A DNA stretch of 64,000 nucleotides, taken from contig NZ_JBEFZF010000008.1 in NCBI RefSeq assembly GCF_046524175.1, forward strand, positions 1 through 64,000, given 5' to 3'. Within the stretch, counting starts at the first letter, position 1. Each line of letters starts with the position of its first letter. This DNA is from Spongiivirga sp046524175. Lineage in GTDB: Bacteria > Bacteroidota > Bacteroidia > Flavobacteriales > Flavobacteriaceae. The translations under genes were made by a program, and so were the position numbers. Below the pieces are notes generated by a model. That model was not told where the DNA came from and ran no database searches. It saw nothing but the letters and a program-made list of their open reading frames with translations. This document shows, piece after piece, positions 1-9,135 of the stretch.

Positions 1-66
1 CTCTAAACACCTACCATAAAACCACTAATTTTTAAGAACTTTTTTCACTCTCCCTGAAAGCGGGTG

Positions 67-98
67 CAAATATAAAAACAGTTTTTAATTCACACAAC
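67..98 (-). promoter_or_regulatory. Leftward promoter, stable-RNA type (proximal of two)
   Basis: On the minus strand the box TATATTTG (67-74) is a perfect Bacteroidetes -7 element (TAnnTTTG) and is followed by CACCCGC. A weak -33 candidate, GTTG, lies 20 bp upstream (95-98). The same box and following bases occur in front of the tRNA-Met at 58034. The promoter points off the left edge, so its gene is not visible; an rRNA or tRNA operon is my inference. Confidence 0.55.
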
Positions 99-185
99 AA
101 AAAAAATTAATTTTTTTTATCCCACTACTCCCAATACAAAATGAACTCCTTCAACAAACCAAAACGTTCCCCGTCTAAGCGGCTG

Positions 186-217
186 CAAATATAGAATGAG
201 AATATAATCTGACCAAC
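186..217 (-). promoter_or_regulatory. Leftward promoter, stable-RNA type (distal of two)
   Basis: A second TATATTTG box on the minus strand (186-193) is followed by CAGCCGC, nearly the same initially transcribed sequence as the promoter at 67-98. A GTTG at 214-217 is a possible -33 element. Two promoters in tandem about 120 bp apart are common for rRNA operons. The rest of 1-351 is AT-rich and I see no gene in it. Confidence 0.5.
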
Positions 218-351
218 CTTTTTTTGATAAAAAATAGTCGGAGTTATTAACAATGCATCAACAATTACTATACGCCTTATCGCATAGTACTCCTAATAAA
301 GGTGTTACCGTTTAAAGGGAACTTGTAAGATAGCAAAAAATAATGGAATTT

Positions 352-1032
352 TTATTGTTTTTTAACTTCAGAATCGCCCGACCACTTATTAGAAAGTTCC
401 AAGTAATCAAAATCAAGCGCGCTTTTTTGCCTATTTAAAAGATTACCTGCAAATGCTCTTTGCAAAATATCTTCAATTAAATAATCTTCTTGAACCTCCT
501 TAGGATTATATTCTTCCTTTAAACTGATATCAAATAAACTAGCCGTTGTATTATACCAGAATGCTCTCCAACCACTTCGCAGCTCCTTCACAAGAGCAAA
601 TGCAGTAGTACCGGTTTGCCTATGTACCAGCTTTATAAGAATCTGCCCTTCTGTTCTAGTGAGTTTTTTCAGTTCAGCACTAAACTCCTTCTCAATATAT
701 TTTTGGATCTTTTTAGTATAGCGTTTTTTATGTCTACGCTTCTTTATTTTTTTTATACTGTCATTGAGCTCTATCAACTTTTCTGCTGCCAATTTAGCAT
801 AGGGAAACACCTTAATAGTTTTTCTTCTTAAAATTAAATACTGTCGTTTCTCATCATACGACTTAAAATTAAGTTTATTGAAAACATACACCTCATCGAG
901 ATCTATATGTTGTCGCCAAATAGAATCGCCTTCTACCCTAATATAATCCTCAGGAATAGAATCTTTAATCGGTTCTTGACCACTTACAAAAACCGATAAA
1001 AGTAGTGACAGTATATACAGAAATTTCTTCAC
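352..1032 (-). CDS. DUF4294 domain secreted protein
   Basis: This 226-residue protein has an N-terminal signal peptide (about residues 1-19, ending VFVSGQ) and then matches the DUF4294 family of Bacteroidetes, whose function is unknown. Visible conserved stretches are KVFPYAK (74-80), TEGQILIKLVHRQTG (127-141) and LRSGWRAFWYN (151-161). A very basic segment of Lys and Arg lies at about 93-111. It is divergent from the M42 peptidase gene, with 105 bp between the starts; the two families are often neighbours in Flavobacteriia. Envelope or periplasmic location is inferred from the signal peptide. The family call is from recognition, not a search. Confidence 0.8.
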   Translation of the reverse strand: MKKFLYILSLLLSVFVSGQEPIKDSIPEDYIRVEGDSIWRQHIDLDEVYVFNKLNFKSYDEKRQYLILRRKTIKVFPYAKLAAEKLIELNDSIKKIKKRRHKKRYTKKIQKYIEKEFSAELKKLTRTEGQILIKLVHRQTGTTAFALVKELRSGWRAFWYNTTASLFDISLKEEYNPKEVQEDYLIEDILQRAFAGNLLNRQKSALDFDYLELSNKWSGDSEVKKQ

Positions 1033-1137
1033 AACAATTAGTTACCTAAAACCATACCAAAAATACTAATTACTACAACTCTATATCATACCTTATTATT
1101 ACTATTATTCTTATTTTCGTGTTAAATACAATAGAGC

Positions 1138-2226
1138 ATGGCGCAAAAATCAATTTTAAATAAAAAATCACTCAACTTTTTAGAAAAATATCTTAATAAT
1201 GCGGCACCTACCGGATATGAATGGGAGGGGCAAAAAATATGGATGGATTATCTTAAACCATATGTTGATGAGTTTTTTACAGACACCTATGGCACTGCGG
1301 TTGCGGTGATCAATCCGAAAGCAAAATATAAAGTAGTTATAGAAGGACATGCCGACGAAATTAGCTGGTATGTAAACTATATTTCAGATAATGGTCTTTT
1401 GTATGTTGTGAGAAATGGCGGTAGCGATCACCAAATAGCTCCGAGTAAAATAGTCAATATACATACTAAAAAAGGTATTGTAAAAGGTGTATTTGGTTGG
1501 CCAGCCATTCATACTAGAAATAGATCAAAAGAAGAACCTCCAAAACCGGATAATATTTTTATCGACGTAGGTGCGAAGGACAAAGAAGCTGTTGAAAAAA
1601 TGGGAATTCATGTGGGCTGTGTGATCACCTACCCTGACGAATTTCACATTCTAAATAAAGACAAGTTTGTTTGTAGGGCTATCGACAATAGGGCTGGTGG
1701 TTTTATGATCGCTGAAGTTGCCCGCCTACTGCACCAAAACAAAGTAAAATTACCTTTTGGCCTATATGTTGTGAATGCTGTGCAAGAAGAAATAGGATTG
1801 AGAGGTGCACAGATGATTGCCGAACGCATTCAACCAAATGCGGCAATCGTAACTGATGTTACCCATGATACCACAACTCCGATGATCAATAAAAAGGTAC
1901 AAGGCGATTGTGCTATTGGTAAAGGTCCCGTAATTGCATATGCGCCAGCGGTACAACAAAAGCTTAGAGATTTGATAACTGATACGGCTGAGGAAAAGAA
2001 AATTCCTATTCAACGCAACGCTTTATCCAGAAGTACAGGTACTGACACAGATGCTTTTGCATATAGTAATGATGGTGTAGCATCCGCCTTAATTTCGTTA
2101 CCATTACGTTATATGCATACCACTGTGGAAATGGTGCATCGTGATGATGTGGAGAACGTTATCAAACTTATTTACGAGACTTTACTAAAGATTAAAGGAA
2201 ATGAAACCTTTAGTTATTTTGAATAA
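1138..2226 (+). CDS. M42 family metallopeptidase (aminopeptidase)
   Basis: This 362-residue protein has the normal length for M42 aminopeptidases, cytoplasmic di-metal enzymes that remove N-terminal residues from peptides and form large tetrahedral oligomers. The two-metal site is visible: GHADE (His71, Asp73), DNRAGG (Asp183, bridging), QEEIG (Glu217 catalytic base, Glu218), TDVTHD (Asp240) and MHTTVEMVH (His327). There is no signal peptide. The start is the ATG at 1138. A sequence TATTTTCG about 30 bp upstream resembles a -7 box with one mismatch. A hairpin terminator follows at 2246. Peptide substrate preference cannot be read from the sequence. Confidence 0.92.
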   Translation: MAQKSILNKKSLNFLEKYLNNAAPTGYEWEGQKIWMDYLKPYVDEFFTDTYGTAVAVINPKAKYKVVIEGHADEISWYVNYISDNGLLYVVRNGGSDHQIAPSKIVNIHTKKGIVKGVFGWPAIHTRNRSKEEPPKPDNIFIDVGAKDKEAVEKMGIHVGCVITYPDEFHILNKDKFVCRAIDNRAGGFMIAEVARLLHQNKVKLPFGLYVVNAVQEEIGLRGAQMIAERIQPNAAIVTDVTHDTTTPMINKKVQGDCAIGKGPVIAYAPAVQQKLRDLITDTAEEKKIPIQRNALSRSTGTDTDAFAYSNDGVASALISLPLRYMHTTVEMVHRDDVENVIKLIYETLLKIKGNETFSYFE

Positions 2227-2245
2227 GATGTAATCGTAAAATAAA

Positions 2246-2279
2246 TCCCCTTTCTGACTAAGACAGGGGACTTTTATTT
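2246..2279 (+). terminator. Rho-independent terminator after M42 peptidase
   Basis: Stem TCCCCT (2246-2251) pairs with AGGGGA (2265-2270), extended by TCT/AGA inside, and is followed by the T-rich tract CTTTTATTT. It separates the peptidase from the Nudix gene, whose ATG follows within 10 bp. Confidence 0.75.
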
Positions 2280-2285
2280 ATAACT

Positions 2286-2834
2286 ATGCCTGATGAACTG
2301 ATCGATATTGTTGACAAAAAAGGAAACCCGACTGGTGTACAACACATGAAATCGTATGCTCATAAAAATGGGTTGTTACACGCTAGTGTACATATATGGA
2401 TTCAGAATGATCAGCAAGAAATTTTATTTCAACAACGTGCTTTAAACAAGGATACCTTTCCTGGCTTATGGGATGTATCGGTGGCAGGACATATCGCCGC
2501 CGATGAAAATCCAAAAATAGCTGCCGTACGAGAGGTTGGCGAGGAAATAGGTATTGCACTTTCACCGGGAGATCTTCACTTTATTGGCACTTGGCATGAA
2601 GAACACCACCATAATGATTACTTAATAGATAATGAGATACACTTTATTTATATGGTAAAAGCATTGATAAGTTTAGAAGATGTTAGTTTACAGGAAGAAG
2701 AGGTAATGGCAGTACGTCTCTTATCCATTGATACCTTTACTAATAGTGTAAACAAAAAAGAATTGTCAGCGTATGTTCCTCACGATATAGCCTACTATAA
2801 ATTAATAATTAAAGCCATAACACAACAGGTTTGA
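2286..2834 (+). CDS. Nudix hydrolase
   Basis: A 182-residue Nudix protein, which hydrolyses a nucleoside diphosphate linked to another group or a related pyrophosphate. The Nudix box G-x5-E-x7-RE-x2-EE-x-G is complete at residues 68-90 (GHIAADE, then REVGEEIGI). The N-terminus (ELIDIVDKKGNPTG) and overall layout resemble the YfcD / isopentenyl-diphosphate isomerase-like branch, but the substrate cannot be deduced. Its TGA overlaps the next gene's TTG start by four bases, so translation is probably coupled to the CNB-CBS-DUF294 gene. Confidence 0.88.
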   Translation: MPDELIDIVDKKGNPTGVQHMKSYAHKNGLLHASVHIWIQNDQQEILFQQRALNKDTFPGLWDVSVAGHIAADENPKIAAVREVGEEIGIALSPGDLHFIGTWHEEHHHNDYLIDNEIHFIYMVKALISLEDVSLQEEEVMAVRLLSIDTFTNSVNKKELSAYVPHDIAYYKLIIKAITQQV

Positions 2835-4747
2835 AAAATACTATTGCCGAACGTATTGCTGATAACTTAAGGAGATTCCCTCCGTTCGATCTTCTTCAAA
2901 AAGAAGATCTACAACAAATATCTGAAAATGTTAAGGTGATTTATCTTGAAAAGAATAGTAATTGCTTTAAAGAAAATGAGGTAAGGCATGAACAGTTTTA
3001 TTTTGTAAAAGATGGTGCTGTTGGCTTATATAAAAAAGATGAGACAACTGAATCATTAGTTGATATATGTGATGAAGGTGACTTGTTTGGTTTACGTCCG
3101 TTAATTACCAAAGAAAATTATCAAATGTCTGCAAGAACTAACGAAGAGTCAGTTCTATATGGTATCCCAATTAATATTTTTACACCAATTGCCGAAAAAG
3201 ACAAAAAGATAAGCAACTACCTTATCGCAAGTTTTGCTAGCAACACTAGAAACCCAATTGAACTTGAAAAAGGAGGAAAACTTTTTACCGAATACAAGGT
3301 GGATCGGAATCCTGATCTTTTTGAGTTGCAAACGGCATCCTATATTAAGAACCCTATATGCTGTTCTCCAGATACACCTTTAAAAGAAGCGGCAATAAAA
3401 ATGCGTAACCAGAGAATTGGAAGTATTGTTGTGGTCAGTAATGAACAAATACCAGTTGGCATTATTACAAATTCAGATATTAGAAACAAGATAGCAACAG
3501 GTGATTTCAGCATTAATACCGCTGCGTCTTTTATAATGTCAAGTCCAGTTATTACCCAACCTTCAGGCATTACCATTGCACAAGCGCAAATGATTATGGT
3601 ACGTCATAATATTCGACACATATGTATCACTGAGGATGGTACCGCACACACCAAACTTATTGGAATGCTTACAGAGCATGACATTCTTTTATCAAAGGCC
3701 AATAACCCATCAGTGCTTATTAAAGGTATTAGGCGGGCCAAATCGGTTAAATCACTAAGAGAAATTAGACTTAAAATAGGAATACTGTTAAAGGTCTACA
3801 TCGATCAGAATATTCCGCTTTCTCATGTTTCAAAAATTATTGGTGAACTTAACAGTCTCATTATAGATCAAACTATTAGTCTGTCAGTAACTGAAATGCC
3901 GAATGAACCACCGGTCAACTTTGCTTGGTTGGCGTTAGGTAGTCAAGGCCGTAGGGAGCAACTTATTCCTACTGATCAAGATAATGCGCTCGTTTTTGAA
4001 GATGTACATGCTGACAAGTATGCAAATACTAAAGCATACTTTCTTGAACTTGCAAACATAATAACAAAACACCTTCATGCTATTGGTTTTGAATATTGCA
4101 AAGCCGATATGATGGGTAGTAACCCTAAATGGTGTGAGTCATTATCAAATTGGAAAAATCAATTTTCAAATTGGATTTTGAAACCAACGGAGGAAACCAT
4201 CTTACTATCTTCTATTTTCTTTGATTTTGATTTGGCATATGGAGATTCCAAGTTAGTTGATGCGCTTACAGAATCAATTTATAAGTCACTAGAAAAGGGT
4301 GACCTATTCTGTACGTATATGGGAAGAGATGCGCTTAAAAATCCATCTCCACTTGGTTTTTTTCGACAATTTTTAGTTGAACATGATGGCAAAAATAAAG
4401 ACACTTTTGACATAAAGTCTAGAGCTATGATGCCACTAATAGATGCTGCAAGACTATTAACACTGTCACAAAAAGTTAAGAACATCAATAACACCGCCTT
4501 GCGATTTGAAAACCTTGCCTTGTTAGAACCTCAAAACGCTGAGCTCTATAAATCATGCGCCTACTCCTTTAAAGCACTACTCAAATTTAGAACTAAACAA
4601 GGAATTCAAAATAACGATTCTGGTAGATACATCAAACTAAGTAGTTTAAGTAAAGAAGATAGGTTAAAACTAAAACGCTGTTTTAAGCCAATAAAAGATA
4701 TTCAAGAACTCATAAAGGTTCGTTTTCAACTCGCTAGTTTTCTTTAA
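2831..4747 (+). CDS. Cyclic-nucleotide-binding / CBS / DUF294 nucleotidyltransferase-like protein
   Basis: This 638-residue cytoplasmic protein has four modules: a cyclic-nucleotide-binding domain (about 10-140), paired CBS domains (about 172-288), a DUF294 nucleotidyltransferase-like domain (about 310-460) and a C-terminal DUF294_C helical domain (about 490-635). The nucleotidyltransferase signature is present: ALGSQGRREQ (Gly370-Ser371) with Asp382 and Asp384. These proteins resemble GlnD-type signalling enzymes and are often next to acetate or solute permeases; no permease lies here. The start is a TTG inside the four-base overlap TTGA with the Nudix gene, and no nearby ATG would keep the first domain. 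The DnaQ-like exonuclease follows at once, a known pairing. Confidence 0.85.
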   Translation: MKNTIAERIADNLRRFPPFDLLQKEDLQQISENVKVIYLEKNSNCFKENEVRHEQFYFVKDGAVGLYKKDETTESLVDICDEGDLFGLRPLITKENYQMSARTNEESVLYGIPINIFTPIAEKDKKISNYLIASFASNTRNPIELEKGGKLFTEYKVDRNPDLFELQTASYIKNPICCSPDTPLKEAAIKMRNQRIGSIVVVSNEQIPVGIITNSDIRNKIATGDFSINTAASFIMSSPVITQPSGITIAQAQMIMVRHNIRHICITEDGTAHTKLIGMLTEHDILLSKANNPSVLIKGIRRAKSVKSLREIRLKIGILLKVYIDQNIPLSHVSKIIGELNSLIIDQTISLSVTEMPNEPPVNFAWLALGSQGRREQLIPTDQDNALVFEDVHADKYANTKAYFLELANIITKHLHAIGFEYCKADMMGSNPKWCESLSNWKNQFSNWILKPTEETILLSSIFFDFDLAYGDSKLVDALTESIYKSLEKGDLFCTYMGRDALKNPSPLGFFRQFLVEHDGKNKDTFDIKSRAMMPLIDAARLLTLSQKVKNINNTALRFENLALLEPQNAELYKSCAYSFKALLKFRTKQGIQNNDSGRYIKLSSLSKEDRLKLKRCFKPIKDIQELIKVRFQLASFL

Positions 4748-4749
4748 TC

Positions 4750-5424
4750 ATGAAATGGCCTTGGAGTTCTATAAAGAAAAAAGGTTTTCCGACATTTTGG
4801 TCAGACTACCTGAAATCGTTTGATACTTTTACTAATAAACCTTTGAATGAAACAAGGATTGTTGTCTATGATACCGAAACTACGGGCTTTGATATTAAGA
4901 ACGATCGAATATTAAGTATTGGCGCGGTAGCTATCAATAACGGAATGATCGATATTGCAGACTCATTTGAAATGTACATCAATCAAGAAGTTTTTAATGC
5001 AAATACGGTAGAGGTACATGGGATTTTGAAAAAGGGAAATCTAGTAAAGCACAAGGAAGAATATGTAGTAGAACAATTCATCAAATACATTAAAAGCGCC
5101 CCCTTGGTAGCACATCATGCAATTTTTGATCAAAGAATGATCGATAGGGCTTTACACCGTATGAATTTAGGAAAATTAAAAAACAAAATGTACGATACCG
5201 GAATGCTTTATAAAAAGACAAAGCATTTTATTAGCGAAAGCATTTCCAATGACTCATATGCTTTAGACACCATAGCAAAAGAGATGAATATTTCAATGAA
5301 AGACAGGCATACCGCCGCGGGAGACGCCTACATAACAGCATTAGTTTTCCTTAAAACGGCAGCAAAACTAGATCCTGAAAAGAAATTAACATTAAAAAAA
5401 TTAGCACGATCATCAAGATTCTAA
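4750..5424 (+). CDS. DnaQ-like (DEDDh) 3'-5' exonuclease
   Basis: A 224-residue exonuclease of the DNA polymerase III epsilon superfamily. ExoI is YDTETTGFD (Asp41, Glu43), ExoII is AHHAIFDQR (Asp127) and ExoIII is RHTAAGDAY (His187, Asp192), so the catalytic DEDDh set is complete. It starts two bases after the stop of the CNB-CBS-DUF294 gene; this stand-alone paralog is typically next to that family and is probably not the replicative DnaQ. The physiological nucleic-acid substrate is unknown. Confidence 0.85.
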   Translation: MKWPWSSIKKKGFPTFWSDYLKSFDTFTNKPLNETRIVVYDTETTGFDIKNDRILSIGAVAINNGMIDIADSFEMYINQEVFNANTVEVHGILKKGNLVKHKEEYVVEQFIKYIKSAPLVAHHAIFDQRMIDRALHRMNLGKLKNKMYDTGMLYKKTKHFISESISNDSYALDTIAKEMNISMKDRHTAAGDAYITALVFLKTAAKLDPEKKLTLKKLARSSRF

Positions 5425-5494
5425 AAATTAGTTAACTTTGTTAACTAATTTTGGTTAATTGCTTATTAAAACCATAACAATTACATAACAACAT

Positions 5495-5983
5495 ATGGCT
5501 TCCAAAAAATTTCAACTCCATGTCAATAATAAGTATACTGTTGATTTGAATAAGAAACAGGTAGCAAACCTGGATCTTATTAAAACAGATGAAAACATAT
5601 TTCATCTAATTGAAAATAACACTTCCTACGGTATTGAAGTCATATCACATGATCATCAAAATAGGGCGTATACACTAAAAATAAATGGCCAATTACAAGA
5701 GGTAACTATCAAAAATGATCTTGATCTACTCATCAATAAAATGGGACTGACCGCTCGTTCATCGAAAAATGTAAATACCGTTAATGCTCCCATGCCAGGT
5801 CAGATTATTGCTATCGAAATCAAGGAAGGGCAAGAAGTTGAAGAAAATGATCCTATACTGATTTTAGAAGCCATGAAAATGGAAAATGTAATGCTTGCTC
5901 CTAAAAGCGGAATTATAAAAAACATTCATATCGCTACCTCACAAGTAGTTGAAAAAGGTCAATTATTAGTTGAATTTGAGTAG
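5495..5983 (+). CDS. Biotin carboxyl carrier protein of acyl-CoA carboxylase
   Basis: A 162-residue biotin carrier. The C-terminal biotinyl-lipoyl domain has the biotinylation motif EAMKMEN with Lys128, preceded by a flexible stretch (about 86-98) and the hammerhead start NAPMPGQI. The N-terminal half (about 1-80) is the BT-like domain seen in Bacteroidetes carriers rather than the short form of E. coli AccB. It opens an operon with the biotin carboxylase (gap 35 bp) and the carboxyltransferase. It carries CO2 on biotin from one to the other. The operon is probably for propionyl-CoA or a related acyl-CoA. Confidence 0.9.
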   Translation: MASKKFQLHVNNKYTVDLNKKQVANLDLIKTDENIFHLIENNTSYGIEVISHDHQNRAYTLKINGQLQEVTIKNDLDLLINKMGLTARSSKNVNTVNAPMPGQIIAIEIKEGQEVEENDPILILEAMKMENVMLAPKSGIIKNIHIATSQVVEKGQLLVEFE

Positions 5984-6018
5984 TCAAGTTCATTAACGCT
6001 ATTAACTCCAGTACTATA

Positions 6019-7461
6019 ATGAGAAAAATACTAGTAGCAAATCGCGGTGAAATTGCGATTCGTGTTATGAAAACAGCAAAGAAAATGGGCATTAAAACCG
6101 TTGCTGTTTTTTCCGAAGCTGATCGACATGCACCGCATGTTAGATATGCAGACGAGGCTGTTTGCATTGGTGAAGCTGCTTCATCTAAATCGTATTTAAA
6201 GGGAGATGTTATAATCGACGTAGCCAAAAATCTAAATGTTGATGGTATTCATCCCGGTTATGGCTTTTTAAGCGAAAATGCAGATTTCGCTGAAGCGGTG
6301 ACCAAAGCAAATATCAAATTCATAGGTCCGAAACCACATGCTATTCGGGTTATGGGTGATAAGTTATCAGCAAAAGATGCTGTCAAAAAATATGACATCC
6401 CTATGGTGCCAGGTGTTGATACCGCGATTACAGATATCGAAGAGGCAAAAAAAATCGCGCAAAAGGTCGGCTTTCCAATTCTTATAAAAGCCTCTGCAGG
6501 GGGTGGTGGAAAAGGAATGCGAATTGTAGAAGACGTGAACGAATTTGAATCACAAATGGATCGTGCCGTAAGTGAGGCTGTTTCTGCCTTTGGTGATGGC
6601 GCTGTATTTATTGAGAAGTTCGTTACCAAACCTCGGCATATCGAAATACAGGTACTCGCTGATGAACATGGCAATGTTGTGCATTTATTTGAAAGGGAAT
6701 GCAGTGTACAGCGGCGTCATCAAAAAGTTGTTGAAGAGGCGCCTAGTGCTGTACTAACTCCCAAATTAAGAAATGAAATGGGAGAAGCAGCAGTTCGAGT
6801 AGCGCAAGCCTGCGATTATGTCGGCGCAGGTACGGTTGAGTTTTTGCTTGATGAAAAACTCAATTTCTATTTTCTAGAAATGAATACCCGGCTACAGGTT
6901 GAACATCCGGTAACCGAAATTATTGCTGGACTTGATTTGGTAGAACAACAGATAAAAGTTGCGAGAGGTGAAAAATTAGCTTTTGAGCAAAAAGACCTTA
7001 AAATTCAAGGTCATGCATTAGAGCTTCGTGTATATGCAGAAGATCCTTATGACAACTTTGCACCGAGTATTGGAACACTATCCACCTACAAAACTCCTCA
7101 AGGACCAGGAATTAGGTTAGATGATGGATTCGAAGAAGGGCAAGAAATTCCTATTTACTATGACCCGATGATCTCTAAGCTAATCACCTATGGTGAAACG
7201 CGCGATGAGGCCATCCAGTTAATGATCAAAGCTATTGATAATTACCATATTAAAGGTATTGAAACCACCTTGCCCTTTGGGCGCTTTGTATGTGGACATG
7301 AAGCATTCGTTTCGGGAGATTTTGACACCAATTTTGTTAAAAAGTACTACTCAAAAGAAGACATCGAAAACTATGAAAATGTTTTGGCCAACGTTGCTGC
7401 CAAAGCTGCGTTAAAAATATATTTGGAAGATAAAAAACAACTTCGTTTACCTATTCAATAA
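6019..7461 (+). CDS. Biotin carboxylase subunit of acyl-CoA carboxylase
   Basis: This 480-residue enzyme carboxylates the biotin of the neighbouring carrier using ATP and bicarbonate. It starts with the biotin carboxylase N-terminal fold (KILVANRGEIAIR), has the ATP-grasp glycine loop GGGGKGMR and the active-site segment EMNTRLQVEHPVTE, and ends with the biotin carboxylase C-terminal domain. It lacks a fused biotin domain, which is why a separate carrier gene precedes it. The start is the ATG at 6019. Five bases separate it from the carboxyltransferase gene. Confidence 0.93.
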   Translation: MRKILVANRGEIAIRVMKTAKKMGIKTVAVFSEADRHAPHVRYADEAVCIGEAASSKSYLKGDVIIDVAKNLNVDGIHPGYGFLSENADFAEAVTKANIKFIGPKPHAIRVMGDKLSAKDAVKKYDIPMVPGVDTAITDIEEAKKIAQKVGFPILIKASAGGGGKGMRIVEDVNEFESQMDRAVSEAVSAFGDGAVFIEKFVTKPRHIEIQVLADEHGNVVHLFERECSVQRRHQKVVEEAPSAVLTPKLRNEMGEAAVRVAQACDYVGAGTVEFLLDEKLNFYFLEMNTRLQVEHPVTEIIAGLDLVEQQIKVARGEKLAFEQKDLKIQGHALELRVYAEDPYDNFAPSIGTLSTYKTPQGPGIRLDDGFEEGQEIPIYYDPMISKLITYGETRDEAIQLMIKAIDNYHIKGIETTLPFGRFVCGHEAFVSGDFDTNFVKKYYSKEDIENYENVLANVAAKAALKIYLEDKKQLRLPIQ

Positions 7462-7466
7462 ACATT

Positions 7467-9008
7467 ATGAAAGACAAACTTTCTATTTTAAATGATAAGA
7501 TCGCTAAAGCTAAACTTGGAGGTGGCGAAGCTCGTATTGAAAAACAACATGCAAAAAACAAGTTAACTGCTCGAGAGCGCATTAATTATTTGCTTGACGA
7601 AGATTCGTTTGAAGAAATCGGTATGTTCGTAACGCACCGCACCACAGATTTCGGTATGGCCGATCAGCAATTCTATGGAGACGGAGTTGTTACCGGTTAT
7701 GGAACGATTAACAGTCGACTGGTTTATATTTTTGCACAGGACTTTACTGTTTTTGGCGGAGCATTATCAGAAACACATGCCGAAAAAATCTGTAAAATCA
7801 TGGACATGGCCATGCAAGTCGGAGCTCCTTTTATTGGGTTGAATGATTCCGGAGGAGCACGCATTCAGGAAGGTGTTCGATCTTTAGGTGGTTATGCGGA
7901 TATTTTTTATCGTAACGTAAAAGCATCTGGGGTAATTCCCCAAATATCCGCCATTATGGGTCCATGTGCCGGTGGCGCAGTGTATTCTCCCGCAATGACT
8001 GACTTTACTATGATGGTTGAAAACACCAGTTATATGTTTGTAACTGGCCCCAATGTGGTAAAGACTGTAACCAACGAAGAGGTGACCAGTGAAGAATTGG
8101 GAGGTGCACATACACATGCTACGAAAAGTGGCGTCACCCATGTTACCAGTGCTAATGATGTTGCATGTTTAGAAGATTTAAAAAAACTTATCAGTTATAT
8201 GCCGCAAAGCAATCAGGAAAAACCTTTGGATTTGCTTTATGAGTTAGGCGATGAAGTACGAGAAGAATTAAAAGGTATTGTGCCGGATAACCCTAATAAG
8301 CCTTACGACATGCATCAGGTGATTAGTGGTATTACTGATGCGGATTCTTTCTTCGAAATTCATAAGGACTATGCCGATAACATTATCGTAGGTTTTGCAC
8401 GTTTAGCAGGCAAAAGTGTGGGTGTAGTGGCCAATCAACCCATGAGTTTGGCAGGGGTTTTAGATGTAGATAGTAGTAAAAAAGCTGCCAGATTCACGCG
8501 CTTCTGCGACTGCTTTAATATCCCACTACTAGTCTTAGTAGACGTCCCTGGATTCTTACCAGGAACCGATCAAGAATGGAATGGTATCATTACAAATGGA
8601 GCGAAGCTATTATATGCTTTAAGTGAAGCTACCGTACCTAAAGTGACCGTTATTACCAGAAAGGCTTATGGGGGAGCGTATGATGTTATGAATAGTAAAC
8701 ACATAGGAGCTGACTTTAATTTCGCATGGCCAGGAGCTGAGATCGCTGTTATGGGAGCAAAAGGTGCTAGTGAGATTATCTTTAAAAGAGAAATTCAAGC
8801 AGCCGATGATCCCGCTGCCAAGCTTGCTGAAAAAGAAAAAGAATATGCTGATAAGTTCGCTAATCCGTATCGCGCTGCTGCACGCGGATTTATTGATGAA
8901 GTCATCTTACCCGAAAATACACGTAGAAAACTGATAAAAGCATTCGCTACTTTAGAAAATAAAGAGTTAGAAATGCCATATAAAAAGCATGGGAATATTC
9001 CACTTTAA
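7467..9008 (+). CDS. Acyl-CoA carboxylase, carboxyltransferase beta subunit (propionyl-CoA carboxylase type)
   Basis: A 513-residue crotonase-fold carboxyltransferase with both halves present: the N-terminal one with GGARIQEG and GPCAGGAVYSPA, the C-terminal one with DVPGFLPG and RKAYGGAYDVM. Length and motifs match the propionyl-CoA carboxylase beta / methylmalonyl-CoA decarboxylase group rather than AccA or AccD. With the two upstream genes it gives a three-subunit biotin enzyme that makes methylmalonyl-CoA from propionyl-CoA, or does the reverse. Use for degradation of odd-chain or branched substrates is inferred. A heptad-repeat intergenic sequence follows. Confidence 0.9.
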   Translation: MKDKLSILNDKIAKAKLGGGEARIEKQHAKNKLTARERINYLLDEDSFEEIGMFVTHRTTDFGMADQQFYGDGVVTGYGTINSRLVYIFAQDFTVFGGALSETHAEKICKIMDMAMQVGAPFIGLNDSGGARIQEGVRSLGGYADIFYRNVKASGVIPQISAIMGPCAGGAVYSPAMTDFTMMVENTSYMFVTGPNVVKTVTNEEVTSEELGGAHTHATKSGVTHVTSANDVACLEDLKKLISYMPQSNQEKPLDLLYELGDEVREELKGIVPDNPNKPYDMHQVISGITDADSFFEIHKDYADNIIVGFARLAGKSVGVVANQPMSLAGVLDVDSSKKAARFTRFCDCFNIPLLVLVDVPGFLPGTDQEWNGIITNGAKLLYALSEATVPKVTVITRKAYGGAYDVMNSKHIGADFNFAWPGAEIAVMGAKGASEIIFKREIQAADDPAAKLAEKEKEYADKFANPYRAAARGFIDEVILPENTRRKLIKAFATLENKELEMPYKKHGNIPL

Positions 9009-9011
9009 ATT

Positions 9012-9045
9012 CAGTATTTAGTTGGCAGTCGCAGTATGCAGTTTT
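9012..9045. repeat. Imperfect 7-bp tandem repeat (CAGTnnn type)
   Basis: Five successive units read CAGTATT, TAGTTGG, CAGTCG, CAGTATG, CAGTTTT, six or seven bases each with the core AGT in register. It lies just after the carboxyltransferase stop. Similar heptad tracts occur at 60418 and 60601. I see no gene or terminator in the rest of 9009-9135. Confidence 0.5.
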
Positions 9046-9135
9046 CTAATTTAGTAAGCTGAAGTTTAGAATTTGGTGCTTGGAATTCAATCTTTTTATA
9101 AGTGGAAATCGTACTCCAAAAATTGTAAATCGTAC

